Origin: Teratosphaeria epicoccoides
Taxonomy: Eukaryota; Ascomycota; Dothideomycetes; Mycosphaerellales; Teratosphaeriaceae
Direction: 5' to 3'
Length of the DNA: 64,000 nt
NCBI GenBank assembly: GCA_021401465.1
Contig: JADDMT010000002.1
Coordinates: 620,001 to 684,000, forward strand
Part shown: positions 1 to 12,500 of the stretch, in pieces
Layout: every line of letters starts with the position of its first letter
How positions within the stretch are numbered: the first letter of the stretch is position 1
Program-made: the position numbers and the translations under genes
Notes under the pieces: model-generated
What the model was told of the DNA's origin: nothing
The model's input: only the letters and a program-made list of their open reading frames with translations
Database searches by the model: none

Positions 1-1427
1 GGTCGTCTTTCCCCGTCCCCAGTGTGGTCGCTCAAACTCCCATTCGATTTTGCCCAGCATTGTGGTCATATACTTCAGTACCGTCCGCCAGTCGGCCAGA
101 ACCAGTTGCAGCATTGGGATGGCGAAACACTTGGGGTCTTGATGGATTTTTGCCAGTTCCTTTGCACCTATTTGGCTACTCCAGTAGACTGCGTCATCGA
201 ATAGCGAAGTCCGCTTGCTCGGCTGAGGAGCTTCCGAGGCTTCAAATTCCTTCATGGATGGTGTCGAATCGAATGGTCGTGGCCCGTTCCAGAGCGGAAA
301 GCCGGATTCGACGGTAGGATCAACCAGCAGAATCGCTGTGTCACGTCAGCACGTCCAGGTGCATTGGGACCCAGCGAATGCTTACCTAGTACGGGCTCAT
401 CAGTGCCTTTTTTTGGCCTAGTCCACAGAGAGGTCTTTGTCCGAGTAAGCGTCACGCTGGCACCGGCGACATCTAACAGCCCGTTCTGCAAGCGCTCTCG
501 ACTTCTATCGCTGTCCAAGCGGCGCAGAACATTGAATGCTCCGCTCTGCTTTTCAGCTTTCTTGAAGTCTTCGGGAGTCTGAAAGTATCTGCCCCGCAGA
601 TATTGCATTGTGAAGAATGATCGCTGCCTGGCGACGACATCTAAGTCTGGCATTTCGACCCCTGCATGCAAAGTCAGAGAATTGCCCACACGTCGCCGAT
701 GGTTTGTAAGAGAGGCTTACAAGGATCTCTAGTGTTATGGAAGAGATAATCGCCAATGTGTGAGAGGAAAAAGAGAGGATCTATGTCGTATTTGGCGCCA
801 AGTGCTTCCACAACATCCCGCGAGAGGTCCTCTACGATAATGAGCCGGTCAGGGACTTGACTAGATTCTGGAGCTGCAGCATCCAAGGCCGTCCTCAAAT
901 TGGATATGTCGTTGTAGATCGGCTTCTGTGTCTCGGCCCCGGGAGAAAAGTCCATCACACAGACCTTACAACGCTGCGCACGGTCTATCCTGTTCTGGGG
1001 ATTCTGCATGATGAATTTCCATTTTGGTGGCGCACAAGTCACCTCCATCCAGTGGGCCAGATACGTAAGGTGAGGCATAAATGCCGAGATTTCCTTGACA
1101 TATCTGAAATATGGCATGTAGGCTTGCTCGGCCCTGAATAAGATGAGGGTCAGCAGGCTAGCATTTCCAGGCTCGCCGCTCAGCATACTCATCGATCTTC
1201 CATTCGTTTTCACATTTACTTCCGCCGTAAATGTCGCCTATATAGTATGCATCGCCCCCATCGTCCGTGTGCGGCTGTATGTAAACCGAATCTTCAAGCA
1301 GTCTGACTTCATCATTCCTACTCTGAAGACTGTCTACTCTTTGGCTACTGTTTGCCAGCGGAAGGACATGCTGCGGATGCTTCGCCTTCTCCAAGTCGTC
1401 CGTCGGGCGAGATGCTGCCTGCCCCAT
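1..1427 (-). CDS. CorA-like Mg2+ transporter family protein, 3' end cut by window edge
   Basis: Reads from 1427 toward 1 in four exons: 1427-1189, 1133-721, 661-386 and 335-1. The three introns (55, 59 and 50 bp) have GT-AG ends and all keep phase; about 421 residues are visible. The N-terminus begins MGQAAS. The central part contains the stretch LIIVEDLSRDVVEALG followed by a DPLFFLSHI-like segment and FFTMQYLRGRYFQ, a layout I recognise from fungal CorA-like divalent-cation transporter family proteins, where it precedes a C-terminal pair of membrane helices. Those helices and the GMN-type motif would lie beyond the left edge, so transport itself cannot be confirmed here. Family members of this fungal type are usually 500-650 residues, so roughly a quarter is missing. 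The assignment rests on recognition of the soluble domain. Exon structure is well supported by the reading frame; function is moderately sure. Confidence 0.72.
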
Positions 1428-2036
1428 GGTCTCAGCCGTGATCTATGGCCTGTAATTCGATATTATGGACAGTCTAGCAAGTAGGAGTGATCCATCAGAT
1501 TGCCTTTGGTGCTAGGAATCCATTGCTCTTCGATCAGCGGAACAGTCTGGCGGCCTGGCGAGCACAGCCATGGGGGCCGCTCTCGAGCTCGGGTGGGGGA
1601 TCGCATCCTCTTCGCAGCACGAACGAGGTAGCGCGCGCCAATGTAACGTGCTCGGCCTACTGCTGCAGTCTGATTTCGGGCGCAGGCCACTAATGCAAGC
1701 AGCAAGGCATCCAATGGCTGCCTTGATGCCTCAGGGTCAGTGGTATTGGCTCATCTTGGCGCCTGACCTGTCCAAGCCGATGACGTACTCCCGGAGAGTC
1801 TCAGACATCTGGCTGGTAGGCTTTAGGTTGAAAGGCGGTGCTCAATATCAGCCTTCGACTCATCATGACCGAGTGCGTGCGCGAATATCCTCATAAGGGC
1901 CTTGTGGTCATGCTGTTGCAAATCTGGCAATCACCGAAGCGGACCACCACCAGCAAGCCACCTGCACCGACAAAAGCTGTGACAGAGCGGCTGCATCGTT
2001 TCTGCACAGCCACATTCTCTGCCTTCTCCTTCAAAT
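1428..2036. other. Intergenic, divergent promoter region
   Basis: About 0.6 kb between the divergent CorA-like and methyltransferase genes. I see no supported gene. An 83-codon frame on the minus strand (1714-1463) has no recognisable content and could at most be upstream leader. Confidence 0.5.
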
Positions 2037-3160
2037 ATGGCTCCTGAAAATTGTGATCTCGGCAACGCGATACAGAATCCCGTAATGACCGAGCATGTCC
2101 TGGAACAGGGATTCGATGAGCTCAGAAGCCAGAATGAAGTCAATCGCCAAGTTTGGAATAATATAGCGCCAGCGTACTGCGCAGAACAGACACGGACTGG
2201 TGATGATGGCAATGACATGTTCATTCAATTGATCAAGCCAATGGCTCTGCTGTTCTCAGACGTTCGATCTGGCCAGACCGTGCTGGAGCTGGGCTCTGGC
2301 GATGGTATTATCTGTCGTGCTTTCGCAAGAGAAGGTGCGAAAGTCGTGGGTCTAGACTACGCGCAAGGAATCATTGACATAGCGAGGGTACGCGATGAGG
2401 CTGCTAAACTCGGCGGTCAAATCGACTACGGAACAATTGACCTGTTGGACCCGGTCAGTCTGAAAGCGTACGCTGAATCACTCAAAGACAAGAGTGAGCG
2501 CACTGCGAGGACAGAAGCGCCATATCGACGGCATTTCGAGGAGTGAGTCGAGCCGTTTCTAAGAGCTTCGCTCCTTTCACTGAATACACTGTAGCGGATT
2601 TGACATCATCACTATCAGCATGACCTTGAAATCATTGCCAGATATCGAACCTTTGGCGGAAGCACTACCTGCTTTGCTGAAACCCAATGGACGGTGTGAT
2701 TGAATCGAGTCCACTTCATCGCTGAGTAGCTGACAAGCGTAGTATTGTTGCAATTGACCTACATCCTGCGTTCATGAAACCAGCCGGTAGTCGGCTTATT
2801 GAAATATACGAAGACGAAGATGGCAACCAGCAGCGCCAGTATGCGATGAAGACTACTAGGTACCTCAAGGTCAAGAATCCCGTCAGGAGCAAAGCTGTAC
2901 AGAACCAGAGCGAGCATATTGTCAGTAATTTATGACGATTGCGACTTGACAGGGGATTGACGAGACTGCAGTTCCAATACCATCGGCCCATTTGGGCATT
3001 GTTAGATCCGTTCTTCCGAGCCGGACTTTCAATGGATATGATGCAGGAGAAGACTTTTGAAAGTCCCAAAGGCGACCGAGAACATCCCCAGAGCTACCAT
3101 AACTTTGATCAGATACCGATGCTCCTCGCGTTTAGGTTGCGCCACGCTGCTGCCAAGTAG
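2037..3160 (+). CDS. Class I SAM-dependent methyltransferase, four exons
   Basis: Four exons, 2037-2542, 2595-2693, 2743-2920 and 2972-3160, give a 323-residue protein. Introns are 52, 49 and 51 bp with donors GTGAGT, GTGTGA and GTCAGT and acceptors TAG, TAG and CAG; all phases agree. Motif I is VLELGSGDG at residues 82-90, followed by VVGLDY (acidic residue near 108) that would hold the SAM ribose, then a DIITISMTL segment (motif IV-like), a GRIVAIDLHP post-motif strand and a C-terminal HRPIWALLDPFFRAG segment seen in many fungal small-molecule methyltransferases. The substrate cannot be deduced. The start ATG at 2037 is the first in frame and gives about 80 residues ahead of motif I, normal for the family. 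No neighbour points to a pathway. Confidence 0.85.
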
Positions 3161-3705
3161 CGCCCATCTTGGCCGATGCGGAGTCGACGAGGCCCTCTAG
3201 CGACATGATAGTCCGAGTCGTACTGCGCTGCATTCACTTGCATGAACACAGGCCCAGCATCTCGCTGCTAGGATTGGGTTTGCGGCACATGATGCGCTGT
3301 AATGCGAGGTCCTTGGCCGCGTGAGGTGTGCGCGTTCCAGTAGAAGAGGGTATTGCGGCAGCGCAGCTTCACAGATTTCGGTCATTCGAAGAACCGACTT
3401 GACCACAGCCCAGCGGCTGTACGACAGCTATTGCACCAGTCAGTAAGCTATCCTGTAGGAGCCGTGCAGTCACGACGATCTTCCTGTCGCAGACATGGCT
3501 CATGCCTCTTAGCAGCATTTTTGAAGCATGACTCAGGCACAAAGCCAATGACACAGCGCCTGTGAAAGCTTCGGATTTGGGCTGCTCGAGCGAGAGTATG
3601 ACAGCATTTGAGAATAGGAGTAAGGGAGGAGCTGGAGTGCGGATTTCCGAAGTTTTCACAAGGAATAGCATCCGCAATTTGCAGACCTGCCAAGATGCTA
3701 TGGAT
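3161..3705. other. Intergenic, no supported gene
   Basis: Between the convergent 3' ends of the methyltransferase and the cupin-like gene. Only short unrecognised frames occur on both strands. Confidence 0.5.
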
Positions 3706-4721
3706 TCAGGTCTGGTCTACAACCAGGCTGATAGCCTCATCCTCAGGCAGACTAGCTTTTGGTGCACTTTTGCTCTCCTCCCAACGCGCAAGTCCCACCC
3801 GTCGAGCGAGTGTCGCCGCACTCTGGTCGCACACCGATTTCACCGCCAGATAGTCTGTGCCGTCTTTCGGCCCAAGGACCGGGGCGCCCTTGTCAAACCC
3901 TTTACTAGAGTCGAAGTAGAATAAAGTCGCGTGGAACGTCTGAGGCTCGACACTCGACCTGTGAAACGCACCGGCAGGCACAGCGTACGTATCGTCGCAA
4001 CGGTGCATTGCTATCCCGGTCATGTGGAGCCTGACAAGTTGGCCACTGTTCACGACAGCGGAGACCTTGTGATGAGTCGGGTAGCTGGAACCGAGCGTCT
4101 CGCCATCGCTTTCAGCCCAGCCGAGTCGGTACTTCGCGTGCGTCGCTCTCTCTGCATCCACGACATCCTCAGCTTGGTACGAGAAGTCTCGGCCTTGGCC
4201 AGCGAAAACCCAGCTGCGAGCATACGGCTGATGAGCGTGCACCGCTGTGTCAGGATGTCCGCACAGACGTGCAAGCGAAAGAGCTCTTGAATGTTGCCGT
4301 CCGTGACGAGGCTACATAGCGGGATCGCGAGAAAGCCTTGCGAGCTCCTGGTGACGGTGATGGATGGTAGAGCGATCAGTGCGTCATGGATGAGCGACCA
4401 GATCAGGTTGAGCTCGAAGGAGCTGAGATTGCAGGGCGCGGAATGTTCTTGGAGTCTGCTTCTACGTCGCAAAAGAGCGATCGCGAGTATCATGGATGCC
4501 AAGTGCTGCTGGGGTCCTGAGTCGACACCAAATGTCGATGGTGAGATGCTGTTTAGCCATTTGCTGAAGCTCAAATCATCTTGCTTGTTTTGGATCCATT
4601 CTCTGACCGCTTCGGCCCCTTCTGCCGAAGATTGGGTGGCAAAAAGAACTCCCTCAAAGAGCCGCAGAAGCGATATGCCCGTGATAATGTCGTCGACCCA
4701 AGCAGCGGCCATAAGTGTCAT
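3706..4721 (-). pseudogene. Cupin-like conserved fungal protein, broken by a one-base frameshift
   Basis: Two abutting minus-strand frames form one protein of about 340 residues. The upstream frame (from ATG 4721) ends its homologous part at IQELFRLHV. The downstream frame resumes with GHPDTAVHAHQPYARSWVFAGQG and runs to the stop at 3706. The switch lies at about 4262-4266 and needs a single inserted base; one added G after CACGTCTG would also restore a Trp after LHV. No GT-AG intron fits, because the two parts touch. The HAHQ..ARSW segment followed by regular beta-strand-like repeats suggests an RmlC-type cupin fold, common in fungi and of unknown function. Codon structure on both sides looks intact, so this is either a very recent lesion or a consensus error. 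The ATG at 4721 has an in-frame stop just upstream. Confidence 0.6.
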
Positions 4722-6399
4722 AGCTCAAGATCTGCTTCGAAATGTGAAAGGTGCGTCTTGAGCTTCCGAGATCATTGGTCCCACAGACAATGCTTTAGTA
4801 GGATCCTTTTCAGAAGGACTCACAATGACACCGACCACACAGCCATACGGGGCGGAGCTTGGCGGCGGTGCTTGCCCTACCGGTCGTGTACCGCAGTCGG
4901 CGCTAAACTTGAAATAGCTTAGCCACCACCGCACAGCCTCCACGAAATCGAACCCCTCGGAAGTCACCCATCGCCTTGACAACCTTGCCAGGCGTGAATT
5001 GCTTCAGCTTCATGGGCGGAGCAATAGTCATGCGCAGCTTAGCACCATAAAATCTGCGCGCCGCTTCATTGATGTCATGAGGTGATACTTTCTTCGAGCA
5101 CAGCGCCATGCACCACCAACATCCAGCCGAAGGAGGCACTTTTCAGGACAAATTTGAGGCGACAGGCAGGCAGTGCCTTATCAGACGAGTATTGTTGATT
5201 CTTGACAGATCTGAACAGCAATTTGATGATCTGTGCGACCAGCGAGCAAAGCAACAAAGGCGATTCGGCATTTCACATGCCTCTCCAGGCAGCGACATCA
5301 AATTGACGTCTTCGAACACACTGAAAGACCTTTGTCAAGATGAACAGGTGACTTCCCGAGGGCTGGGAGATCATTGCAGCCATCTGAAATTAGGCCCAGA
5401 ATACTTCGCGACCCACGTTGCCGTGGAAAAGAGTGGGATCCACGCACCGTGGAGAGTCACCTGACGTGTCAATCACTGCAAAGTGACTCCGTCGCAAAGG
5501 TCGCATACACACTGTCCCCGTCACTGATATATGCAATGGATGCGCCCTTCATCGTGTCCATGGTGTCCATAGAGAAATGCACACTAGCTTGGTTGGAATC
5601 AGGCGGCCCGGGCGTTCCTCGAGATCACATGCATGTATATTTCCCAGAGCGCGTATCACGGCATCTCTCATGCTTGGGAGAAGAACATATTCCTGTACAG
5701 AACGGCAAAATCAGAGCGTCGATACACACATCGGGCGTCGCTAATACTTTTTCCAATCGCGCCATGCAAGTGAGGGGCGATATTGTCGTTTGGGAGTAGC
5801 ACAGGACGCGTGACGGCTTGGCTGGTGCGCTTCCAGAATTTGTGCAGCAGTTGAGGCGAGCCATGGACCACGTTGCGCCAGCAGCGCAACGACACTCGGG
5901 TGGTCGAGAGCATAGAGCCCTGCGTAGGCTACGTAGATCTCCAGAAAATCATCTATTTTATAAAGATTCTGGTTCTGAGCACGATTGTACTTGAGGTGTG
6001 CCCGGGAAACGGCGGGTTTGACGGACTTCGCGAACCAGCAACAGTCGTTCGGACACCCGCGCACGACAGCCAGCACGGACACATGCAGTCTCCTGAGAAG
6101 AAGTGAGGAGTTGTAAGACCCCTAGAGGAAACGGTTCTCGACGCGAAAACGGAAAGTGCCAGATTGCCCGGAGACCACGTCATCCTGAGACCTGTCGCCA
6201 GTGTCGTCGCGGGGACGCTAGACGGGCTTTGAAGACAGTTGACAATGCTGTAAACTAGGTCAATGGAATAGCTGCGTGTTGAGAACAGGAGGAAGATGAT
6301 GACACTCAAAGCCGGAAATGGTGATCCATATCCATCGAGAAAGCCGCGTCTGCGAACAGACCTCGCATGGCTCGCCCTGCACAGCCAAACCCCAGCTCA
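4722..6399. other. Gene-poor stretch with unexplained coding-like fragments
   Basis: No gene can be supported over about 1.7 kb. Two minus-strand stretches look faintly coding: 5139-4725, where a segment reading MTIAPPMKLKQFTPGKVV is followed in another frame by FVEAVRWWLSYFKFSADCG; and 6082-5741, containing DFLEIYVAYAGLYALDHP. Neither joins to a convincing exon set nor matches a family I know. They may be decayed genes. Confidence 0.4.
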
Positions 6400-8984
6400 T
6401 CACACTCCACCTTCCCCACCCTTCCACCCCTCCGGCAATCCCCAAACCTCCAGCAAGCTCCTCAGCCGATACTCGCTCGCCCACCCCATATCCCTCTCAA
6501 CCCCCCTCAGCAACTCCACCACACTCCTCCTCCACATCTCAGTCTCCACGCCCACCTCCCCGTCCTCCCCCGAGCCACCCAACACCAACCCTGCCGTCCA
6601 CAACGGCTGCACCGAATGAATCCTAGCACCCTCGTCGCTCCTGCCCAGCCCAATCGCCACAATCTCCTTCGCATGCGCGCGCGAGAGCTGCAGGATTGAG
6701 GCGTAAGAGGCGTGGCGTTGCGCCAGAGACGACCCGGGGGAGGTGTTTGAGGGAGTCCTGTGATGGTATGCGTTGCTGCGTGGTGTAGGTGGGAGGGGCG
6801 CAACGGCGGTGGAGACATGCGGTTTGTTGGAGAGCAGTTGGATGCGGGCGAAATGGTAGCTTTGCATGGCGCTGGCACACATGGGGCGGGGGAACCACTG
6901 TTCTTCGGCTGCTGGTTTGGTGGCCGCGTTTGCGACGGAGGGTCGGGTTGCTGTGGCGTGGAAGCTGTCGGGCAGGCCTTCGTACCAGACTTGGAGTTGC
7001 CGGTCTATGCCTTCCCAACATTCCAGGAGGCCGTGCTGGCGGATACCGAAACCTCTAGGTGATGGTTGTTCGGGCACGTCGTCGCCTGCTGCGATGAAGT
7101 TGACCAGTTTCATGATGATCCAAATCAATGCGTTGGCGACGATGTCGTCTTCCATGGCACTTTCCGGTGTGTATTCTGGATGGCAGGGGTGGGAAGGGTA
7201 TATGTATCCTTCAGCAGTCAGGTTTAGGCCTGCACTCTTCCACATGGGTATGTCAGATGTATTCAGGCGTGTAGATGTATTATTGATGAAAGCTGAGAGC
7301 ATGTCTTGGCGGGCAAAGTTCCAGAATACTGCTCGACGGCCTTGGCTCAACGCGCGTGATGGCGTGCTGTTGAGCTGGAGATGATCAGTAAGGCATCGAC
7401 TCATCGGATGTGCCTCGGATACAGGTGACGGTGGCAGCGTCAGAGACACCATGCGGTCGTTTGCAATATCAAAAAGGGTCTTTGCACCGTCTAGATGCCT
7501 ACCCCACTCAGACCCTGACGCGTCCAAGAACTCATACACGCACAATATGGCTGTCGCTGCTACCAGCTCGTCCGAGTCTGTCGGCGGCAAAGACGTGCTT
7601 TGCGCATTCATGACGGTCTGTGCCGATGCGCTGCCAGGCAATGAAGAAATTGGCGGCGTAGAAGCACCGGCAAGAGATTGCCTCAACAAAGATACTGCCA
7701 GGTCATAGTACTCACGCGCCTGCTGCACATAGCCGTAGGCGTCGATCGCCGGGCCGGGCCAGAACTCCATGCTACTGCGCCTCCCAGCAGTCACTTGACC
7801 TCCCATGGTCGGCTTGCGGCCATCGACACGAGCAAGGCTTTTCGCCGACAAAGCCGCGCACGAATACAGCAAAAGCGGACATCGCTTTGCCAATACCGGC
7901 ACTTTCGCGGCAAAGAATAAGTTCAGGTCAAACAGGTCCATCCAGAGACCTGACCTTTCGGAGAAGTCTCGCAGTAGAAATGCCAGCTGTGCATTGTCTA
8001 TTGAGGGTCTTCTGGCATGCGATCCTTTTGAGTGTAAGCAAGGCTTGCCAAACGAAGAGGCGTACGACAGGGTACGTACATGTGAGGAAGTCGGCCGTTG
8101 TTGGGCAGGCACAGTCGATCCTCGCGGAGGGCTGAGGTCACTGGCTGGTGTCTCTGAATGCAGCCTCGGATCGATGTTCGGATTGTCTGCAGGTGTCGCA
8201 TTTGCAGCCGGGTTGAGCAAGAAGTCCAAGTTCTTATGGTGATGAGCACTTGGAGTTGCATGGCCATCCAGGGGCGATGTTGACGGCGGCTGTAGTGGTG
8301 CCTGCTCGGCATGGCTCATTGACGCCGGTGGAGGAGCATAGTTGTATTGATCCCGGCTGGCGACTGCGCTCAAGGCCTCGAGCCCATGTGTTGCGTAGTC
8401 TGATACAGATGGCGTGAAGTTACAGTCTGGTCCAACTCTGACCTGCTCGTACCTGGAAGCATTCTCCGCCAGTGCAGCTAGACTGCTCGCCAGGGCATCA
8501 TCGTCGACTGGTGGCGAGGCGTGGAAGACGTCTGGGCTCGTGCGAGCGTGGGCGTCTTCGTCATCGTATGGGTTGGTGGTGGTGACAAAGGTCAGCTCTT
8601 GGGGAATGTGTACCCATGTAGTCTCCTTGCTGAACGTCTCCTTGTAGCCGTAGAAACTCTTCAGTTGCTCTGACCCACGTTCACTCCCACTCATCGACGG
8701 GTTCTGCTGGTGCCGAAAGGTGATGGTCGACGCGGGCACGCAATCGCGGTTCGCCTTGATGCATTGCGCACACACGGGACGCTCTTCACTGCATTTGAGC
8801 TGCCATTACGTCAGGTCAGTGCCTTATGGTGTGAGGTGTCTCATGAATCGCAAGTAACATTGATGGATTTGCGTACCTTCCTTTGTCGGCACGTCAAGCT
8901 GCGAGGAAGGTTAGCCGGCAGAGCAGTGAACGAGCGAATGTCTTTCGACTTGACTGACCATCCTGTCCTCGACCGTGGCGCCAT
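6400..8984 (-). CDS. Zn2Cys6 (C6) fungal transcription factor
   Basis: Three exons, 8984-8959 (26 nt), 8898-8877 (22 nt) and 8799-6400, encode 815 residues. Introns of 60 and 77 bp have donors GTCAGT and GTACGC and acceptors CAG. Splicing assembles a perfect zinc binuclear cluster with Cys at 9, 12, 19, 26, 29 and 36 (CX2CX6CX6CX2CX6C), preceded by a short basic leader. The first two exons are too short to be seen without splicing. Downstream comes a conserved stretch with GSEQLKSFYGYKETFSK and WVHIPQELTF, a Ser/Pro-rich low-complexity region, then a helical region from about residue 290 (LLLYSCAALSAKSLAR, FWNFARQDMLSAFINN) typical of the fungal-specific transcription factor middle region. 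It probably binds CGG half-sites as a nuclear regulator; targets are unknown. No biosynthetic cluster lies next to it. It is divergent from the 1197-residue gene. Confidence 0.9.
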
Positions 8985-9584
8985 TGCTTGTTCATGTCAC
9001 ATGAAGCACTCGAGGTCACACACCCGAGAACCCCCGGACGCTGCGGCGGCACAATCAATTTGATGGATGGCGTTGAGGATTGACTGGATGCTGAGTCACC
9101 GTGCAGCGCGGGGATCTGAGGAAGGAGCGGAGACAGTTGCCGCTTCCTCAATTGCATTCTCAATTAATAAATCATTGATTGATTCAATTGATAGTCCTCC
9201 TGCCATGACCTCTACCTCTGCAACGTGCAGGACATGACATGTATCCAGCAGTAGGGAGGGCAGGTATGTGTATGATAATGTCGGTTGTCGCAGTCCAAGC
9301 ATGTTGAGGCGTTGGCCCGTGGAAGGAGCCCACACTCAGCCTACTCAGGCAGCAGCTTAGGGAGGGCCAGCCGACAGTGCCGAGCATCACATGCTCCATC
9401 AACATTCCACTTTCCTGCATACTCCCCTACCAAATACTATCGCACGCTTGCAACCCTTGTGACTATACCTCGTGACCACGGCAGCTGGAAGCGCTGATTG
9501 TTGTTCGTTGCGCACCTTCTCAATTGACATGCAAGGCCATTATTGAGCGAAGATGGTCTCGCTCAAAGCAGCGGGTGTCGCGCC
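8985..9584. other. Divergent promoter region
   Basis: 600 bp between the start of the C6 transcription factor and the start of the 1197-residue protein. It contains an AT-rich patch near 9149-9192 rich in ATTGATT and CAATT units. No gene is seen. Confidence 0.5.
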
Positions 9585-12500
9585 ATGTCGAGAAGCTACG
9601 GGGATAGCCCGAGTACAGGCCACGCCCACGACCACGACCACGACCACGATCACGACCACGACCACGACCGCGACCGCGACCGTCGAAAGCCCGGGACGAT
9701 AGACATCAACTTTCATATTGCGAGACTCGGGCCCCATCAGAATGGCGAGTCTCGCAGCCAGGCCAGCTCGAGAGAGGGGAGCAGTAAAGAGCAGGAGGCA
9801 CGGAACAGCCGGCACGCGACAGATACATGTACTCCATCGCCAGTCGACTCCAGCCAGGCCAGTACACTGGACAAACGCATGAGTACATCGCGACACGGTG
9901 TCAAGAAAAGTGGTGGCTTTTTGCTGGATTCGCTCGGGACATTGGCCGGAAATGCACACGTCAAAGAGCCCAAGAGCCCGACCGACCGGCTGGCAAAGAG
10001 AGCGTCACAGCAGAATAGCACCATACGTGTTGAGAAACGCCGCGGGGGGCCCGTGGCACCTTCCCAACTGTCCAATGATTCATCACTCAGGAGCTCGCCG
10101 TTGAGCAAGATGTCGATGCACGATGGGCAGGCGCATGACCAGCAAAGACAGGAGCACGAGCGAGCGCCAAGCATGGATCCAGCACAGTTGGTGCAGATGG
10201 CATTGAATCTTAGCGAGAGCAGGAGGAGGCACGTCCGTGGTCCCTTGCAAGTCCCAATCGCACTCGGAGATGCCAGGACTGCGTCGGGGCTCTCTGCTGG
10301 GACACCGATCCTGGTCGGGAAGCAGCATCAGCGGGCGAGCTATTCAGGTAGTGGCGTTGCTCATGACTCGCCGCTATCCCAGCACTTTCGCCCCGACCAT
10401 GAAGAGGAGCAGTTTCACGCGCAACGTGATGCTTCGATGTATGTACCACTGCACTTCTCTCCGGCCACACTATCTCGTGCGGAGAAGGCCAGAAAGTATT
10501 TTGAGCTGGCAGGCGAACATCGACGTCTCCTGACGCACCTGCCGCCGCTCAAGCCGAGTGCCAATTCGCCTGGCAACCACATGGCTTCTACCACAGGCAG
10601 CCCCAAAAGCACACGTCCAGATCTCAAGCGCATGTCCTCGGATGCCGATACGGAGCATGTGTTGGGCAGGCAATATAACCCCCTGCAAGCCCTTCGAAAT
10701 CGCAGGCTTCGAGTTCGAGAGCGGAAAACTCTGCCTGCACCACCGGAAGTATGGACAGATACAGACAGGATCAGGGAATGGATCGATCATGTCGAAGCTG
10801 CATCGCACGACCCATCATTTCGTCCTGCAACGGATAGAGGGGAGCTGCCTCGATTCGTCGGCGACGTTGGTGCGCCTGTTGAACCACCTCCAAGCTCCAG
10901 GAGTCACCGACGCACGGACACAGGAAGCTCGGTGATTACGAGACCAGAGAATGGATGGAGCATTGAGCCGCCGGAGCTGCTTGCCGATCTGTACTGGACG
11001 GAGAAGGATCACAACAAAGCATCGATCGAGGACAGGTTTGGCAGCCGAATCTTCCCATCACCATTGAGACTGAGCATGGAGAAGCCGAGGCGGAGTCGCC
11101 ACATCGAGCGGTCGTTGATTGATCGCGATGCGAAGGAGGAATCTGAAGGCATCGAACCTCGAAACCGGACTAGAGCGTCCCATCTGCATCTCTTGCCACG
11201 GCGACGTAAGCGTCTGGACAGGAGTCCAAGTTCCACCAGTGCGTCCAGCGACGAGGGACGTATGCCTCCTCCCTTACGCTATGAAGATGAAGCTGGCGGC
11301 GACGAGAATCTTGGCCCACTGGCTCGGCAGATGCAGGCGCTCATTGAGAAAGACCAGAAAGGGGAGCTGAAATCGCCGACGTCGCCGGAATTCACCAGTC
11401 CGGATCATTGGGATTTCAAGCACACCCGATTCCCAGTCTTACGAAGCGCCCGAGAAAGGCGCGACACCCACTCTCACGAGCAACAGGGTAGTCTATGCGT
11501 CGTCACACCTCCCCGTCATCAGAGAGCAAAATCTGCTGATGGTCGAGCCGTGGGCGGAAACAATGGATCGGTCACGTCCATTGGTGGCGTCTCGCTCTCA
11601 GACAGCTTCTCGCCCCATGATGCGGAGCTTATGCCATCTGTGGGCATGGATCTATCGCCGCCGCCTACAAATGTGGAGCGTCAGCCTTCCCAGCAAAAGT
11701 CGAAGCTGAGACACATCCCCTTTCTTCGTCCACATAGCAAGGAGCGGGATGGGACCGAACAAAGTGATCGAACTGACAGACAAGACTTCGCCATGACCGA
11801 TGCTAACAAAACCAATGATCCGCGCCGAAGCATTGATTCGATCGATTCGTCGCTTGTGACAAGGCATAGGACAGGAGAGAGTGCTGCCAGCGCCAGCAGG
11901 AGTAGTCTTAAAAAACAAGGCGGGCCTCCTACGGCCTTCGGCAAAGAGACTGGAAGTTTGGGCCGGTTCCTGAAAGGTGGCAGGGTGGGAGAGCTGGTGC
12001 GGAACGAGACAGCGCGCTTTGGTGGGAGAGGCAAAGGGATTAAAGAGATTGACGATGCCACGCCAGACGCCGAAACAGAAACGCTGTCTACATATGACGA
12101 GGCACCACCGAGTATTGCTCGTGATGACGACGACATTGTTGCAAGCCCAAGGACATCAGTCGATCGCGACCGACAGACGCCCAAGTATCACACGCAAGGC
12201 TTGCCATCATTCACCAGCCCTATGCGCCACAGCGTCGACATGGTGGACGGCGAGGACCACATAAGCCGGCAGCAGGCGCTGAGGCGTGAGGGCGCACGCT
12301 CTCCTCGATTCGATCGTCTCGCCCCACCGCGGATCAAGCTCCCCGGCGATGACGAAGAGACTGCGCCTGACCTCGAGCCCAACATCCCGACCGATAAATC
12401 CGACATCTTCAAACCTCGCAAGAGCTACGGCTTCCTCGAAGTCCGCGACCCCGCCGCCATCGGCAGGCACATGTCCATGGCCTCCTTAGCAAAAATCAAA

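Noticed and set aside
6296..6699. Proline/serine-rich plus-strand open frames
   Set aside because: They are antisense to the end of the C6 transcription factor, whose minus-strand frame is continuous and carries recognisable domains.
9540..9959. Valine-rich minus-strand open frame
   Set aside because: It is the reverse complement of the CACGAC array in the 1197-residue gene; composition is an artefact of the repeat.
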